Source: Thermoplasmata archaeon (lineage in GTDB: Archaea > Thermoplasmatota > E2 > UBA9212). Taken from it: a stretch of 5,293 bases of DNA. The notes below the pieces were generated by a model, which saw only the letters and a program-made list of their open reading frames with translations, ran no database searches and had not been told where the DNA came from. This document shows, one piece after another, positions 1 to 5,280 of the stretch. The stretch lies in the NCBI GenBank assembly GCA_013329495.1, contig DUKC01000030.1, forward strand, positions 1-5,293, read 5' to 3'. Position 1 is the stretch's first letter. Every line of letters starts with the position of its first letter. A program made the position numbers and the translations under genes.

Positions 1-51
1 GGGGCTGGATTTCTGTTAATAAGAGAATGTTTGGAGGAAGATAATATATAA
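1..51 (+). CDS. Possible 3' tail of an off-window gene
   Basis: Frame 1 is open from the window edge and reads GAGFLLIRECLEEDNI before a TAA at 49-51. Frame 3 is also open to a TAA at 42-44 (tail ...VNKRMFGGR). Either could be the C-terminal end of a gene that starts outside the window. Sixteen codons are too few to identify a family or to choose between frames, so this is only a marker that a coding region may end here. Confidence 0.2.
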   Translation, partial: GAGFLLIRECLEEDNI

Positions 52-70
52 GAGGGAAGATTATGTTCCC
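43..70 (+). promoter_or_regulatory. TATA-like box followed by an inverted repeat
   Basis: A TATA-like stretch (AATATATAA, about 43-51) is followed by the inverted repeat GGGAA-GATTATG-TTCCC at 54-70. With usual archaeal spacing the transcription start would fall near 73, so the repeat lies between the TATA box and the start, where an operator often sits. The arms resemble a GGAA/TTCC operator of the NrpR type but with a 7-base rather than 6-base spacer; that comparison is inference only. The repeat could instead be a hairpin at the end of the upstream gene, though no T-tract follows it. Confidence 0.25.
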
Positions 71-72
71 AA

Positions 73-134
73 TTGCTCTGCTTCACAAGGTGTTTGCTGC
101 AAGGGTAAGACCCAGGCAACTTTGGCCAAATGCC
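73..134 (+). other. Run of potential hairpins, possible leader or small RNA
   Basis: This stretch has no convincing gene but holds consecutive short self-complementary elements. CAC-AAG-GTG (84-92) is flanked by TTGC (73-76) and GCAA (99-102). GGGT-AAG-ACCC lies at 103-113. A GGCA/TGCC stem (115-118 with 131-134) encloses the perfect palindrome TTTGGCCAAA (121-130). Two loops are the same AAG. It lies between a TATA-like box near 43-51 and the promoter at 144-157, so it could be a structured 5' leader for the small downstream gene or a short RNA. The stems are short and could arise by chance. No tRNA T-loop or C/D-box signature was found. Confidence 0.2.
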
Positions 135-143
135 AGAAACGAC

Positions 144-157
144 AAAAGATTTATATA
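144..157 (+). promoter_or_regulatory. BRE/TATA promoter of the Cys-rich small gene
   Basis: The purine-rich BRE-like AAAAGA (144-149) is followed by TTTATATA (150-157), a very typical archaeal core promoter. Transcription should start around 180, which leaves a leader of about 13 bases containing the ribosome-binding site at 185-189 and the ATG at 193. The agreement of promoter, binding site and start is the main evidence that the small downstream frame is a gene. Confidence 0.7.
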
Positions 158-184
158 GAGCTAAAAAAATGTGTGTATAATTAG

Positions 185-189
185 GGTGA
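185..189 (+). promoter_or_regulatory. Ribosome binding site GGTGA
   Basis: GGTGA, complementary to the archaeal 16S rRNA 3' end (UCACC), lies three bases before the ATG at 193. It fixes the start of the small cysteine-rich gene. It is the clearest Shine-Dalgarno motif in the window; the larger genes have weak or no such site. Confidence 0.65.
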
Positions 190-192
190 AAG

Positions 193-393
193 ATGGTCGT
201 GACATTAGCAGATGTATGTCTGGGGTTATGTTGTCCTCCATTCTGTTGTTTGCCGGTTTCTTATTTACACAATCTAGCAGCGCTAGAGGGCATGCCGCTA
301 ATTGAACCATTTTGTGAGATGATTGAGGACACTATTGAGAAGGCGTTGGAAAAGCTTTGCTCATCATTCTGCGACGTGTGCCCCTGTTTTTGA
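193..393 (+). CDS. Small cysteine-rich protein, unknown function
   Basis: A 66-residue protein that I do not recognise. Ten cysteines are grouped at the two ends: C9-x3-C13C14-x3-C18C19 near the N-terminus and C56-x3-C60-x2-C63-x-C65 at the C-terminus, with C41 between. The middle (about 35-55) is acidic-amphipathic and probably helical (EMIEDTIEKALEKL). Residues 1-31 are hydrophobic apart from the Cys/Pro clusters. The clusters could bind a metal or an Fe-S centre, form disulfides, or hold the protein at a membrane; the sequence does not decide. The ATG is set by a GGTGA site three bases upstream and a TTTATATA promoter 36-43 bases upstream. A T-rich terminator follows directly, so it is probably its own transcript, ending about 50 bases before rqcH. 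Its link to ribosome rescue is only by position. Confidence 0.65.
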   Translation: MVVTLADVCLGLCCPPFCCLPVSYLHNLAALEGMPLIEPFCEMIEDTIEKALEKLCSSFCDVCPCF

Positions 394-394
394 A

Positions 395-422
395 TTTTTT
401 CAATAAATACAAAGTTTTTTTT
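395..422 (+). terminator. T-tract terminator after the Cys-rich gene
   Basis: Two T runs (395-400 and 415-422) follow the TGA at 391-393. T-rich tracts without a hairpin are the usual archaeal transcription terminators. The tract also covers the probable promoter zone of rqcH, with the A/T element AATAAATA at 402-409 between the runs. Some read-through into rqcH is possible. Confidence 0.5.
402..409 (+). promoter_or_regulatory. Weak TATA-like element ahead of rqcH
   Basis: AATAAATA lies between two T runs. Archaeal spacing would put the transcription start near 432, which is after the GTG at 428 and 14 bases before the ATG at 446; this favours the ATG as the start of rqcH. The match is weaker than the other promoters here, and no BRE is obvious. 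Confidence 0.3.
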
Positions 423-445
423 ATCAAGTGTCCTTATTTCAAGTG

Positions 446-2362
446 ATGAAAGACACGCTGTCCTCTTTTGACATTTATGCATTGGTTTGTGAGTTTCAAC
501 AATTGATCGATGGAAGGATCGAACAGCTGTATCAGCCTGAAAAAGATAAATTTTTTCTAAAATTGAAGATGCCTTCTAAAAACAAAATTGGTTTGCTCAT
601 CAAGAATGGGAAATGGCTAAACCTGACCCAAAAAGAGCAGACTATGCCAAAGACACCAACAAGCTTTATCATGGCAATGAGAAAATTGTTGGCCAACGGC
701 AAGATAAAGTCGGTAAGTCAACACAATCTTGAAAGAATAATTATCTTTGAGGTCGAGAAAGCGGGTTTTCTTCACAAACTGATCATCGAACTGTTCAGCA
801 AGGGAAACATTATTCTGGTAGATTCCCAGGGTGTAATACTGCTCTCTTTTGTGTCACACTCATGGAAAACAAGAATAATAAAGAAAGGAGAGGAATATTC
901 GTCCCCACCATCACGATTTAATTTTCTGGATGTGGATCTCGATTTGTTTAAAACAACGCTTAAAAATTCAAACAAGGATTTAGTAAGGGCCCTTGCCACA
1001 ACTTTTAACTTGGGAGGGCTTTGGTCAGAAGAAATTTGTTTGCGAGCTAGAATTGCAAAGAACAGAAGTGTTGAGGACCTGGGAGAGGATGAGATAGGGA
1101 GAGTCTATGAAGTGATTACTGAACTGATAGACCAATTTAAACAAAGAAAATTTCAACCCAGTCTGATCTATAAAATAAAGAATGGAGAAAAAGAACTTGT
1201 TGACATAATCCCCATAAAATTTTTGATGTATGAATCTGAAGGATACTCGATCGAGGAGATGGAAAGCTTTAGTCAAGCAGCTGATTTTTACTGGAAAGAA
1301 GAGGTCAAGAAGGATGAGCGCCAGATTAAATTTGAAAGTGAGTTAGCGAAACTAGAAAGGATTATGACTATACAGAAAGAAACGAGACAGAGGTTGGAGA
1401 AAGAAGCAAATGAGTCAAAGCGAAAGGGGGATTTGCTGTACATCAACTACAAAAAATGCGAGGAATTGCTGGGTGGAGAAAAGAACAAAGAAGAAAAGAC
1501 CATTGAATTATTTGATCCAGAAAGAGGAACTACCCGCTTATCGATAGATCCCAGCAAGAGTGTGGCTCAGAATGCTGAGGTTTATTATTTAAAAGCAAAA
1601 CAGATCTCAAAGAAGTTAGAAGGGGTAAAACGAGCCATGCAAGATTTTCAGATTAGAATCAAAAAAACAGCAAAAGAAGGGATTAAAATTAAGGCATCTG
1701 TTCTTGCTAAAAAGCCTCGGTATAGATATTGGTTTGAAAAATATAGGTGGTTTATCTCGAGTAATGAAAATCTGATTCTGGCTGGAAAGGATGCTTCTTC
1801 GAATGATCAGCTGGTGAAGCGGCACATGAAACAAAACGATAAGTATGTTCATGCGGATATTTGGGGCGCTTCGAGCTGTGTGGTGAAGGCAAGCGACTTC
1901 AGAGATAAACCGCTCGAGATAAATGATGTCGCTTTAAAAGAAGCCTGTCAGTTTGCTTCGGTTTACTCCAAAGGATGGGGAAGATACACCTCTATTCAAG
2001 CATATTGGGTCGAACCGGAGCAGGTAAGCAAGTCTGCTGATTCAGGTGAGTGGGTGCCTAGAGGTGCATGGATTATAAGAGGAAAACGCAACTACAAAAA
2101 GTGTGACCTCGAAATTGCAGTGGGTGAAATAAGGCTTGACAACGAAGAGAGGGTTATGGGGGGTCCGCCGTCTGTATTCATCAACCGGTCAAAGAGGTAT
2201 GCGGTATTGGAACCTGGTTCGAAGGATAAAAACTTGGTCGCAAAACAAATAGCGAAGGCCATGAATTTGCCCTTTGAAGAAGTACAAAGGCAAATGCCCC
2301 CTGGAAATGTCAGCGTTAAGGCAATATATGGAATAAAAGATGAGAATATTAGCACAGAATAA
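446..2362 (+). CDS. rqcH: NFACT family protein RqcH (Rqc2/NEMF homologue), ribosome quality control
   Basis: 638 residues. Members bind the large subunit with a stalled peptidyl-tRNA and recruit tRNA; bacterial RqcH directs alanine tailing and yeast Rqc2 directs CAT tailing. Older records call it fibronectin-binding protein. Residue numbers below count from a GTG at 428, six codons upstream of the chosen ATG. The NFACT-N domain (about 7-180) has SSFDIYALV, QHNLERIIIFEV (98-109) and GEEYSSPPSRFN (154-165). A likely helix-hairpin-helix region (about 185-230) and a coiled-coil zone (about 295-425) follow. The NFACT-R domain (about 430-556) has YWFEKYRWFISS, YVHADIWGASS (473-483) and GAWIIRGKRNY (546-556). 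The C-terminal part has MGGPPSVF; the eukaryotic NFACT-C domain is absent. I chose ATG 446 because it places the conserved Asp at residue 9, as in yeast Rqc2. Neither start has a Shine-Dalgarno site. One oddity is Glu where the family usually has Asp in the Asp-Arg pair (E102-R103). The end overlaps pelota. Confidence 0.93.
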   Translation: MKDTLSSFDIYALVCEFQQLIDGRIEQLYQPEKDKFFLKLKMPSKNKIGLLIKNGKWLNLTQKEQTMPKTPTSFIMAMRKLLANGKIKSVSQHNLERIIIFEVEKAGFLHKLIIELFSKGNIILVDSQGVILLSFVSHSWKTRIIKKGEEYSSPPSRFNFLDVDLDLFKTTLKNSNKDLVRALATTFNLGGLWSEEICLRARIAKNRSVEDLGEDEIGRVYEVITELIDQFKQRKFQPSLIYKIKNGEKELVDIIPIKFLMYESEGYSIEEMESFSQAADFYWKEEVKKDERQIKFESELAKLERIMTIQKETRQRLEKEANESKRKGDLLYINYKKCEELLGGEKNKEEKTIELFDPERGTTRLSIDPSKSVAQNAEVYYLKAKQISKKLEGVKRAMQDFQIRIKKTAKEGIKIKASVLAKKPRYRYWFEKYRWFISSNENLILAGKDASSNDQLVKRHMKQNDKYVHADIWGASSCVVKASDFRDKPLEINDVALKEACQFASVYSKGWGRYTSIQAYWVEPEQVSKSADSGEWVPRGAWIIRGKRNYKKCDLEIAVGEIRLDNEERVMGGPPSVFINRSKRYAVLEPGSKDKNLVAKQIAKAMNLPFEEVQRQMPPGNVSVKAIYGIKDENISTE

Positions 2363-3380
2363 GAAAAAGAAAGAGATCAAACTAATGCCAGAAAACCAAG
2401 ATGATCTCTGGACCCTCAGAAATCTGATTGAGGGGGGAGATGAAATTTATTCTTTGATTTACAGGGAAAGCAAAACTCCGTCAGACAAGCTAAGATCTAA
2501 AAAAACTGAAAAAAAGCCCATGAAAGCAAAGCTGAAAGTGATAAAAGCGGAATTTCAAGAGTTTACTGATCGAATGAGAATTTTCGGCTTAATTGAGGAA
2601 GCGCCACAAGATTTAGGAAAGCATCATACCCTGAGTATCGACGCCAAATCCCCAGAAGTTTTAACAATAATAAAACAGGATTGGAAAGAATATCACTTAA
2701 AATTGTTAAAAGAAGCGGTCAAAAGATCTAAGCTACCGAGGATTACAATAATTGCATTAGACGATGAAGAAGCAACTTTAGCCAACATCAGAAGCTACGG
2801 AATAGAGTTGGTTGGGGTTATTAGTTCTCATAAATCAGGAAAGCAGTATGCCGCACAAACAGGAGATGAACAGAAGTATTATTCGTCAATAATTCAGAAA
2901 ATTTCACAAATTAGAGAGAACTCCTCTCCTTTGCTGGTCGTAGGGCCAGGTTTTGCGAAAGAAAAACTGCTCAATTGGGCTAGGGAAAAAAGACCGGCCC
3001 TAACCAATAATTGCGCGGTAAGACCAACTGGGGAGAGGGGAATGGTAGGCATTCAAGAGGCGATTAAAAGAGGATTTGTCGCTCAGATCCAAAAGGACTC
3101 TAGAGTAAGCTTGGAGACTTCATTGGTTGAAGAGCTATTTGTAAAAATTTCAAGGGGCGGATGCGCTGCCTATGGATATGAAGAAACAAAAGAAGTGGTA
3201 GAACGAGGTGCGGGAAAAATTTTGTTAGTTGCTACTGATATGATTCATGACCAAAAAGTTCAAGATTTAATGGATAAGGCATCAAGAACGGGTTGTAAAA
3301 TCTACCTCATCAGTACTTCTCACGAAGGTGGAAAAAAACTAATGGCCTTGGGGGGAATGGGAGCTATAACAAGATATTAA
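2340..3380 (+). CDS. pelA: Archaeal Pelota (Dom34 homologue), mRNA surveillance and ribosome rescue
   Basis: 346 residues, the usual length for aPelota. The protein is related to eRF1 but lacks the GGQ domain. It enters the A site of stalled ribosomes, with aEF1A as carrier, and promotes subunit splitting with ABCE1. The N-terminal Sm-like domain (about 1-125) has the typical PENQDDLWTLRNLI (17-30) and GKHHTLSID. The central domain (about 134-250) has RITIIALDDEEATLANIRSY and LLVVGPGFAKEKL. The C-terminal domain (about 257-346) has GGCAAYGYEETKEVVERGAG. ATG 2340 is preferred over the Met at 2383 because MRILAQNKKKKEIKL matches the first strands of the family. This start lies inside the last codons of rqcH (stop 2360-2362) in another frame, with only a weak GGA upstream, so translation is probably coupled. 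No key part looks missing. Confidence 0.95.
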   Translation: MRILAQNKKKKEIKLMPENQDDLWTLRNLIEGGDEIYSLIYRESKTPSDKLRSKKTEKKPMKAKLKVIKAEFQEFTDRMRIFGLIEEAPQDLGKHHTLSIDAKSPEVLTIIKQDWKEYHLKLLKEAVKRSKLPRITIIALDDEEATLANIRSYGIELVGVISSHKSGKQYAAQTGDEQKYYSSIIQKISQIRENSSPLLVVGPGFAKEKLLNWAREKRPALTNNCAVRPTGERGMVGIQEAIKRGFVAQIQKDSRVSLETSLVEELFVKISRGGCAAYGYEETKEVVERGAGKILLVATDMIHDQKVQDLMDKASRTGCKIYLISTSHEGGKKLMALGGMGAITRY

Positions 3381-3392
3381 AAAAGAAAATAA
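3379..3392 (-). terminator. T-rich terminator of the convergent minus-strand gene
   Basis: Read on the minus strand, TTATTTTCTTTTTT begins nine bases after the stop of the membrane-protein gene (3402-4058). It overlaps the pelota stop codon. The two genes converge with only 21 bases between stops, so this short spacer must end transcription from the right. On the plus strand, pelota transcripts meet only broken T stretches from 3401 to 3427, already inside the opposing gene. Confidence 0.4.
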
Positions 3393-3401
3393 GCGATATG
3401 T

Positions 3402-4058
3402 TTATTGTACTCTTTCTACTCTTTCCCAAGAAGGATTCCAATAGGAATATTGGATTTCAAGAGTCCAATAGTTTCCTGAATCTTCGGGATCCATTATTGG
3501 AACAGTTACCCCTATTTCGAATTTCCACTCTTCTTCTGGATATAGCTCTCCAATCACCGACCCTATATCAATTCCAGAGCCCTCGATTGGTCCTTTTGCA
3601 TCCCCAGTTGGTTGATTATTAATTAGGAGAGTTTTATTGATTGATCTGGTTCCATTGTAAGCCCATTTCTCACCTGTAGGACTCGTAATTTTAAGTGAAA
3701 ATCGATCATCCCCGGGCCCACCATACCCCCCAAATAACCTGCCGCTCTCATCGTCACCGAGCATTAAAGAAACTGTCAATTGTTTTAAATGTTTAGGCAT
3801 ACTTATATTTCTCGTAAATACACGACCTACCCTAGTGCGTCCACTAAATGTTTCTGTCTTGTTCTTTAAGATTGTAGTTATATCATACCTGTCGATTTCT
3901 GTTTCTGTTGTTACGATGGACTCATCTTCTCTTACTAGGTAGTACGTGACGACTCCGATGATTATTGCTGCGATAATTAACCCAATGATTATCCACCAGA
4001 TTTTCGGAAGGCCGGCTATCCTGTCTTCAATAGGCTCCTCTTCTTCTTCTGCACTAAT
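3402..4058 (-). CDS. Membrane-anchored beta-rich protein with non-canonical start, unknown function
   Basis: I do not recognise this protein. Reading back from the TAA at 3402-3404, the frame stays open to 4076, with a TAA at 4077-4079, but the only ATG before the conserved-looking part is at 3798-3800. The 86 codons upstream of it look coding: an acidic cytoplasmic stretch (ISAEEEEEPIEDR), a transmembrane helix (about residues 20-42, WWIIIGLIIAAIIIGVV) and a linker. No ATG, GTG or TTG lies in frame there, so I infer an ATT start at 4056-4058, ten bases after GGGGG (4069-4073), giving 218 residues. The part after the helix is rich in beta-type motifs (DDRFSLKITSPTGEKW, GNYWTLEIQYSYW) and has four N-glycosylation sequons (about N66, N84, N135, N141), which fits an outside location. 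It has its own promoter at 4101-4114. The start is inferred; a sequencing error is an alternative. A start at 3800 would lose the anchor. Confidence 0.6.
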   Translation of the reverse strand: MSAEEEEEPIEDRIAGLPKIWWIIIGLIIAAIIIGVVTYYLVREDESIVTTETEIDRYDITTILKNKTETFSGRTRVGRVFTRNISMPKHLKQLTVSLMLGDDESGRLFGGYGGPGDDRFSLKITSPTGEKWAYNGTRSINKTLLINNQPTGDAKGPIEGSGIDIGSVIGELYPEEEWKFEIGVTVPIMDPEDSGNYWTLEIQYSYWNPSWERVERVQ

Positions 4059-4100
4059 TTTTAATCTTCCCCCTTGTTAGTTAAAATACATATTTTTGTT

Positions 4101-4114
4101 CTTATAAACCTTTC
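4101..4114 (-). promoter_or_regulatory. BRE/TATA promoter of the membrane-protein gene
   Basis: On the minus strand GAAAGG is followed by TTTATAAG (4108 to 4101), a textbook archaeal promoter. Transcription should begin near 4078, about 20 bases before the proposed ATT start at 4058 and nearly 280 bases before the first ATG at 3800. It starts only 22 bases beyond the memo stop codon, so this gene is transcribed separately from its upstream neighbour. Confidence 0.6.
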
Positions 4115-4129
4115 GGAGATACACCATAC

Positions 4130-5014
4130 CTACTTGAGAATGATAGCTGCATAACCAACGCAAGAATCACCTGGCATTACCTCATACGATGAGGAATAAG
4201 TTATCAGCTTCGCTTCAGATGCCCCAAGATTCTTTAGTGCAACAAGCATAGCGGCTACTGGTCCGTAGCCACACATTGTTATATTATTTTTCGAAACGGT
4301 TTCGATGAGTTCCCTCTCATCCAACGCTAAAATCCCTGTAATAGCTTTGTTGTCTTGTGATTCTGCCCATTTGTTGACCGGAATCCCTCTGGGAGGCATG
4401 CTCATGTAATTAAAGCCAACGTGCGAAAAATCCGAGGATGCGATAACGAAAACGTTTTTCTTTGTGCCTCTTATGGCATTAGCAATTAATTTTCCAACGC
4501 TTGTCGCTGCCCTTAAATCCTGAACGCTCATGCAAAGTGGTACAAAACTGAAATTCTTCTTAGCTTTTTGGTAAAGATACTGCAAAAAAGGAAGCTGAAC
4601 TTCGATGGAATGCTCGTATTGATGAGCCACTCTGTCAGTGTCAATCATGTCTTGGTTTAGGAGTGTAGCAAATTCTTTATCAATTGGAACTTCGCCTAGC
4701 GGCGTTTTCCATGAACCTTCTACCATTAAGGCTATACTGCTTCCGAGTCCAGTGTGATTTGGACCTATAATCACGACGATATCAGGCAAGCCGTCTTTAG
4801 CTAACGCATCATATGCCCAAGCTGAAACTCTACCGGAAAATTCGTAACCCGCATGAGGGACTACCAAACCTATGGGTTTTGAGGGAGGGTTACTAGAAAT
4901 CACCGGCAATCTTTTTGTTGCCTGAATAAAGCAGGTTTCGATCATCTCAGTCAATGCTTTGGGTTGACTGGGGTAGAATTTTCCTGAGACAATTGGATAG
5001 CGTATGTCCTTCAT
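4130..5014 (-). CDS. MEMO1 family protein (AmmeMemoRadiSam system protein B)
   Basis: 294 residues from the chosen ATG, matching the family's usual length. The fold resembles class III extradiol dioxygenases (LigB). Human MEMO1 binds metal and affects redox and migration; the archaeal role is not settled. From residue 1 at 5014, the motifs in order are IRYPIVSGKFYP (4-15), VVPHAGYEFSG with H54, GPNHTG with H87, YEHSIEVQLPFL with H135, ASSDFSHVG with D195 and H198, and MCGYGPVAAML with C248. This is the full set of candidate metal-site residues. The frame continues up to ATG 5089, which would add 25 very basic residues unlike the family. A promoter at 5118-5125 would suit a near-leaderless start at 5089, but the conserved N-terminus begins right at 5014, so I chose that. 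The stop is TAG. In many archaea memo sits by mevalonate kinase genes; here its downstream neighbour is unrelated. Confidence 0.92.
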   Translation of the reverse strand: MKDIRYPIVSGKFYPSQPKALTEMIETCFIQATKRLPVISSNPPSKPIGLVVPHAGYEFSGRVSAWAYDALAKDGLPDIVVIIGPNHTGLGSSIALMVEGSWKTPLGEVPIDKEFATLLNQDMIDTDRVAHQYEHSIEVQLPFLQYLYQKAKKNFSFVPLCMSVQDLRAATSVGKLIANAIRGTKKNVFVIASSDFSHVGFNYMSMPPRGIPVNKWAESQDNKAITGILALDERELIETVSKNNITMCGYGPVAAMLVALKNLGASEAKLITYSSSYEVMPGDSCVGYAAIILK

Positions 5015-5117
5015 GTTGCTTTTATAAGCGCGTTTGTATCTAAAAAACTTTCTATGATGGCATCTCCCCTTTGCCTCCCTTAGAATCATTGTAATAAAAG
5101 CGACTGGATGAAGAATT

Positions 5118-5125
5118 ATTTATAA
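5118..5125 (-). promoter_or_regulatory. TATA box upstream of the memo gene
   Basis: The minus strand reads TTTATAAA from 5125 to 5118, followed by TAATTC. Usual spacing puts the transcription start near 5095, six bases before ATG 5089 and about 80 bases before the family-supported ATG 5014. A second TATA-like CTTATAAAAG at about 5020-5029 is too close to 5014 to serve that start. Confidence 0.5.
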
Positions 5126-5153
5126 AGACAAAAATACAAAATTCTGTGGAATG

Positions 5154-5258
5154 TTAGAAATTATTAGAGACAACTGAGTTTTTAGCTCTCAAACCAGATT
5201 CAGCCTCAAAGAAATATGGTTTTAAATTTGACTTTTGTCTTACTCTGATTTTACTCAT
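5154..5258 (-). CDS. Doubtful 34-residue basic small frame
   Basis: The minus strand from ATG 5258 to TAA 5154 encodes 34 residues beginning MSKIRVRQKSNLKPYFFEAE. The N-terminal half is strongly basic, and an in-frame stop precedes the ATG by three codons. There is no Shine-Dalgarno site and no clear TATA box at the right distance, and I do not recognise the sequence. It fills the gap between the memo promoter and the window edge, and may be just an open stretch in AT-rich spacer DNA. Confidence 0.18.
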   Translation of the reverse strand: MSKIRVRQKSNLKPYFFEAESGLRAKNSVVSNNF

Positions 5259-5269
5259 ACTTTGGGATT

Positions 5270-5280
5270 AAAAAAACAAA
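5270..5280 (-). terminator. T-tract, possible terminator of an off-window gene
   Basis: The minus strand reads TTTGTTTTTTT here. It may end transcription of a minus-strand gene beyond the right edge, which would leave memo as a separately started unit. No stop codon of that gene is visible, so this rests on base composition alone. Confidence 0.25.

Noticed and set aside
63..161. 32-codon plus-strand frame beginning MFPIALLHKVFAARV
   Set aside because: The ATG lies inside the inverted repeat and upstream of the expected transcript start. It has no ribosome-binding site, and the frame runs into the TATA box of the next gene.
2215..2226. GGTTCGAAGG resembling a tRNA T-loop/B box
   Set aside because: It lies in the well-conserved C-terminal part of rqcH, and no acceptor stem or anticodon arm can be drawn around it.
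2092..2380. Two minus-strand frames opposite the rqcH/pelota junction
   Set aside because: They are shadows of the rqcH C-terminal coding sequence, which matches its family in the plus frame.
2383..3380. Alternative pelota start at the second Met (MPENQDDLW...)
   Set aside because: It would remove the first beta strands of the Sm-like domain (MRILAQNKKKKEIKL), which are typical of the family.
3398..3622. 74-codon plus-strand frame after pelota (MFIVLFLLFPKK...)
   Set aside because: It is antisense to the 3' end of the membrane-protein gene, whose frame has better coding character and a promoter; no ribosome-binding site is present.
4051..4054. GTG at 4054 as the start of the membrane-protein gene
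   Set aside because: It is in a different frame, giving a short lysine-rich peptide that ends at a TAG within about a dozen codons.
4130..4132. TAG stop of memo as a pyrrolysine codon
   Set aside because: The protein is complete at the family's usual C-terminus, and the read-through segment crosses the next gene's promoter without looking like protein.
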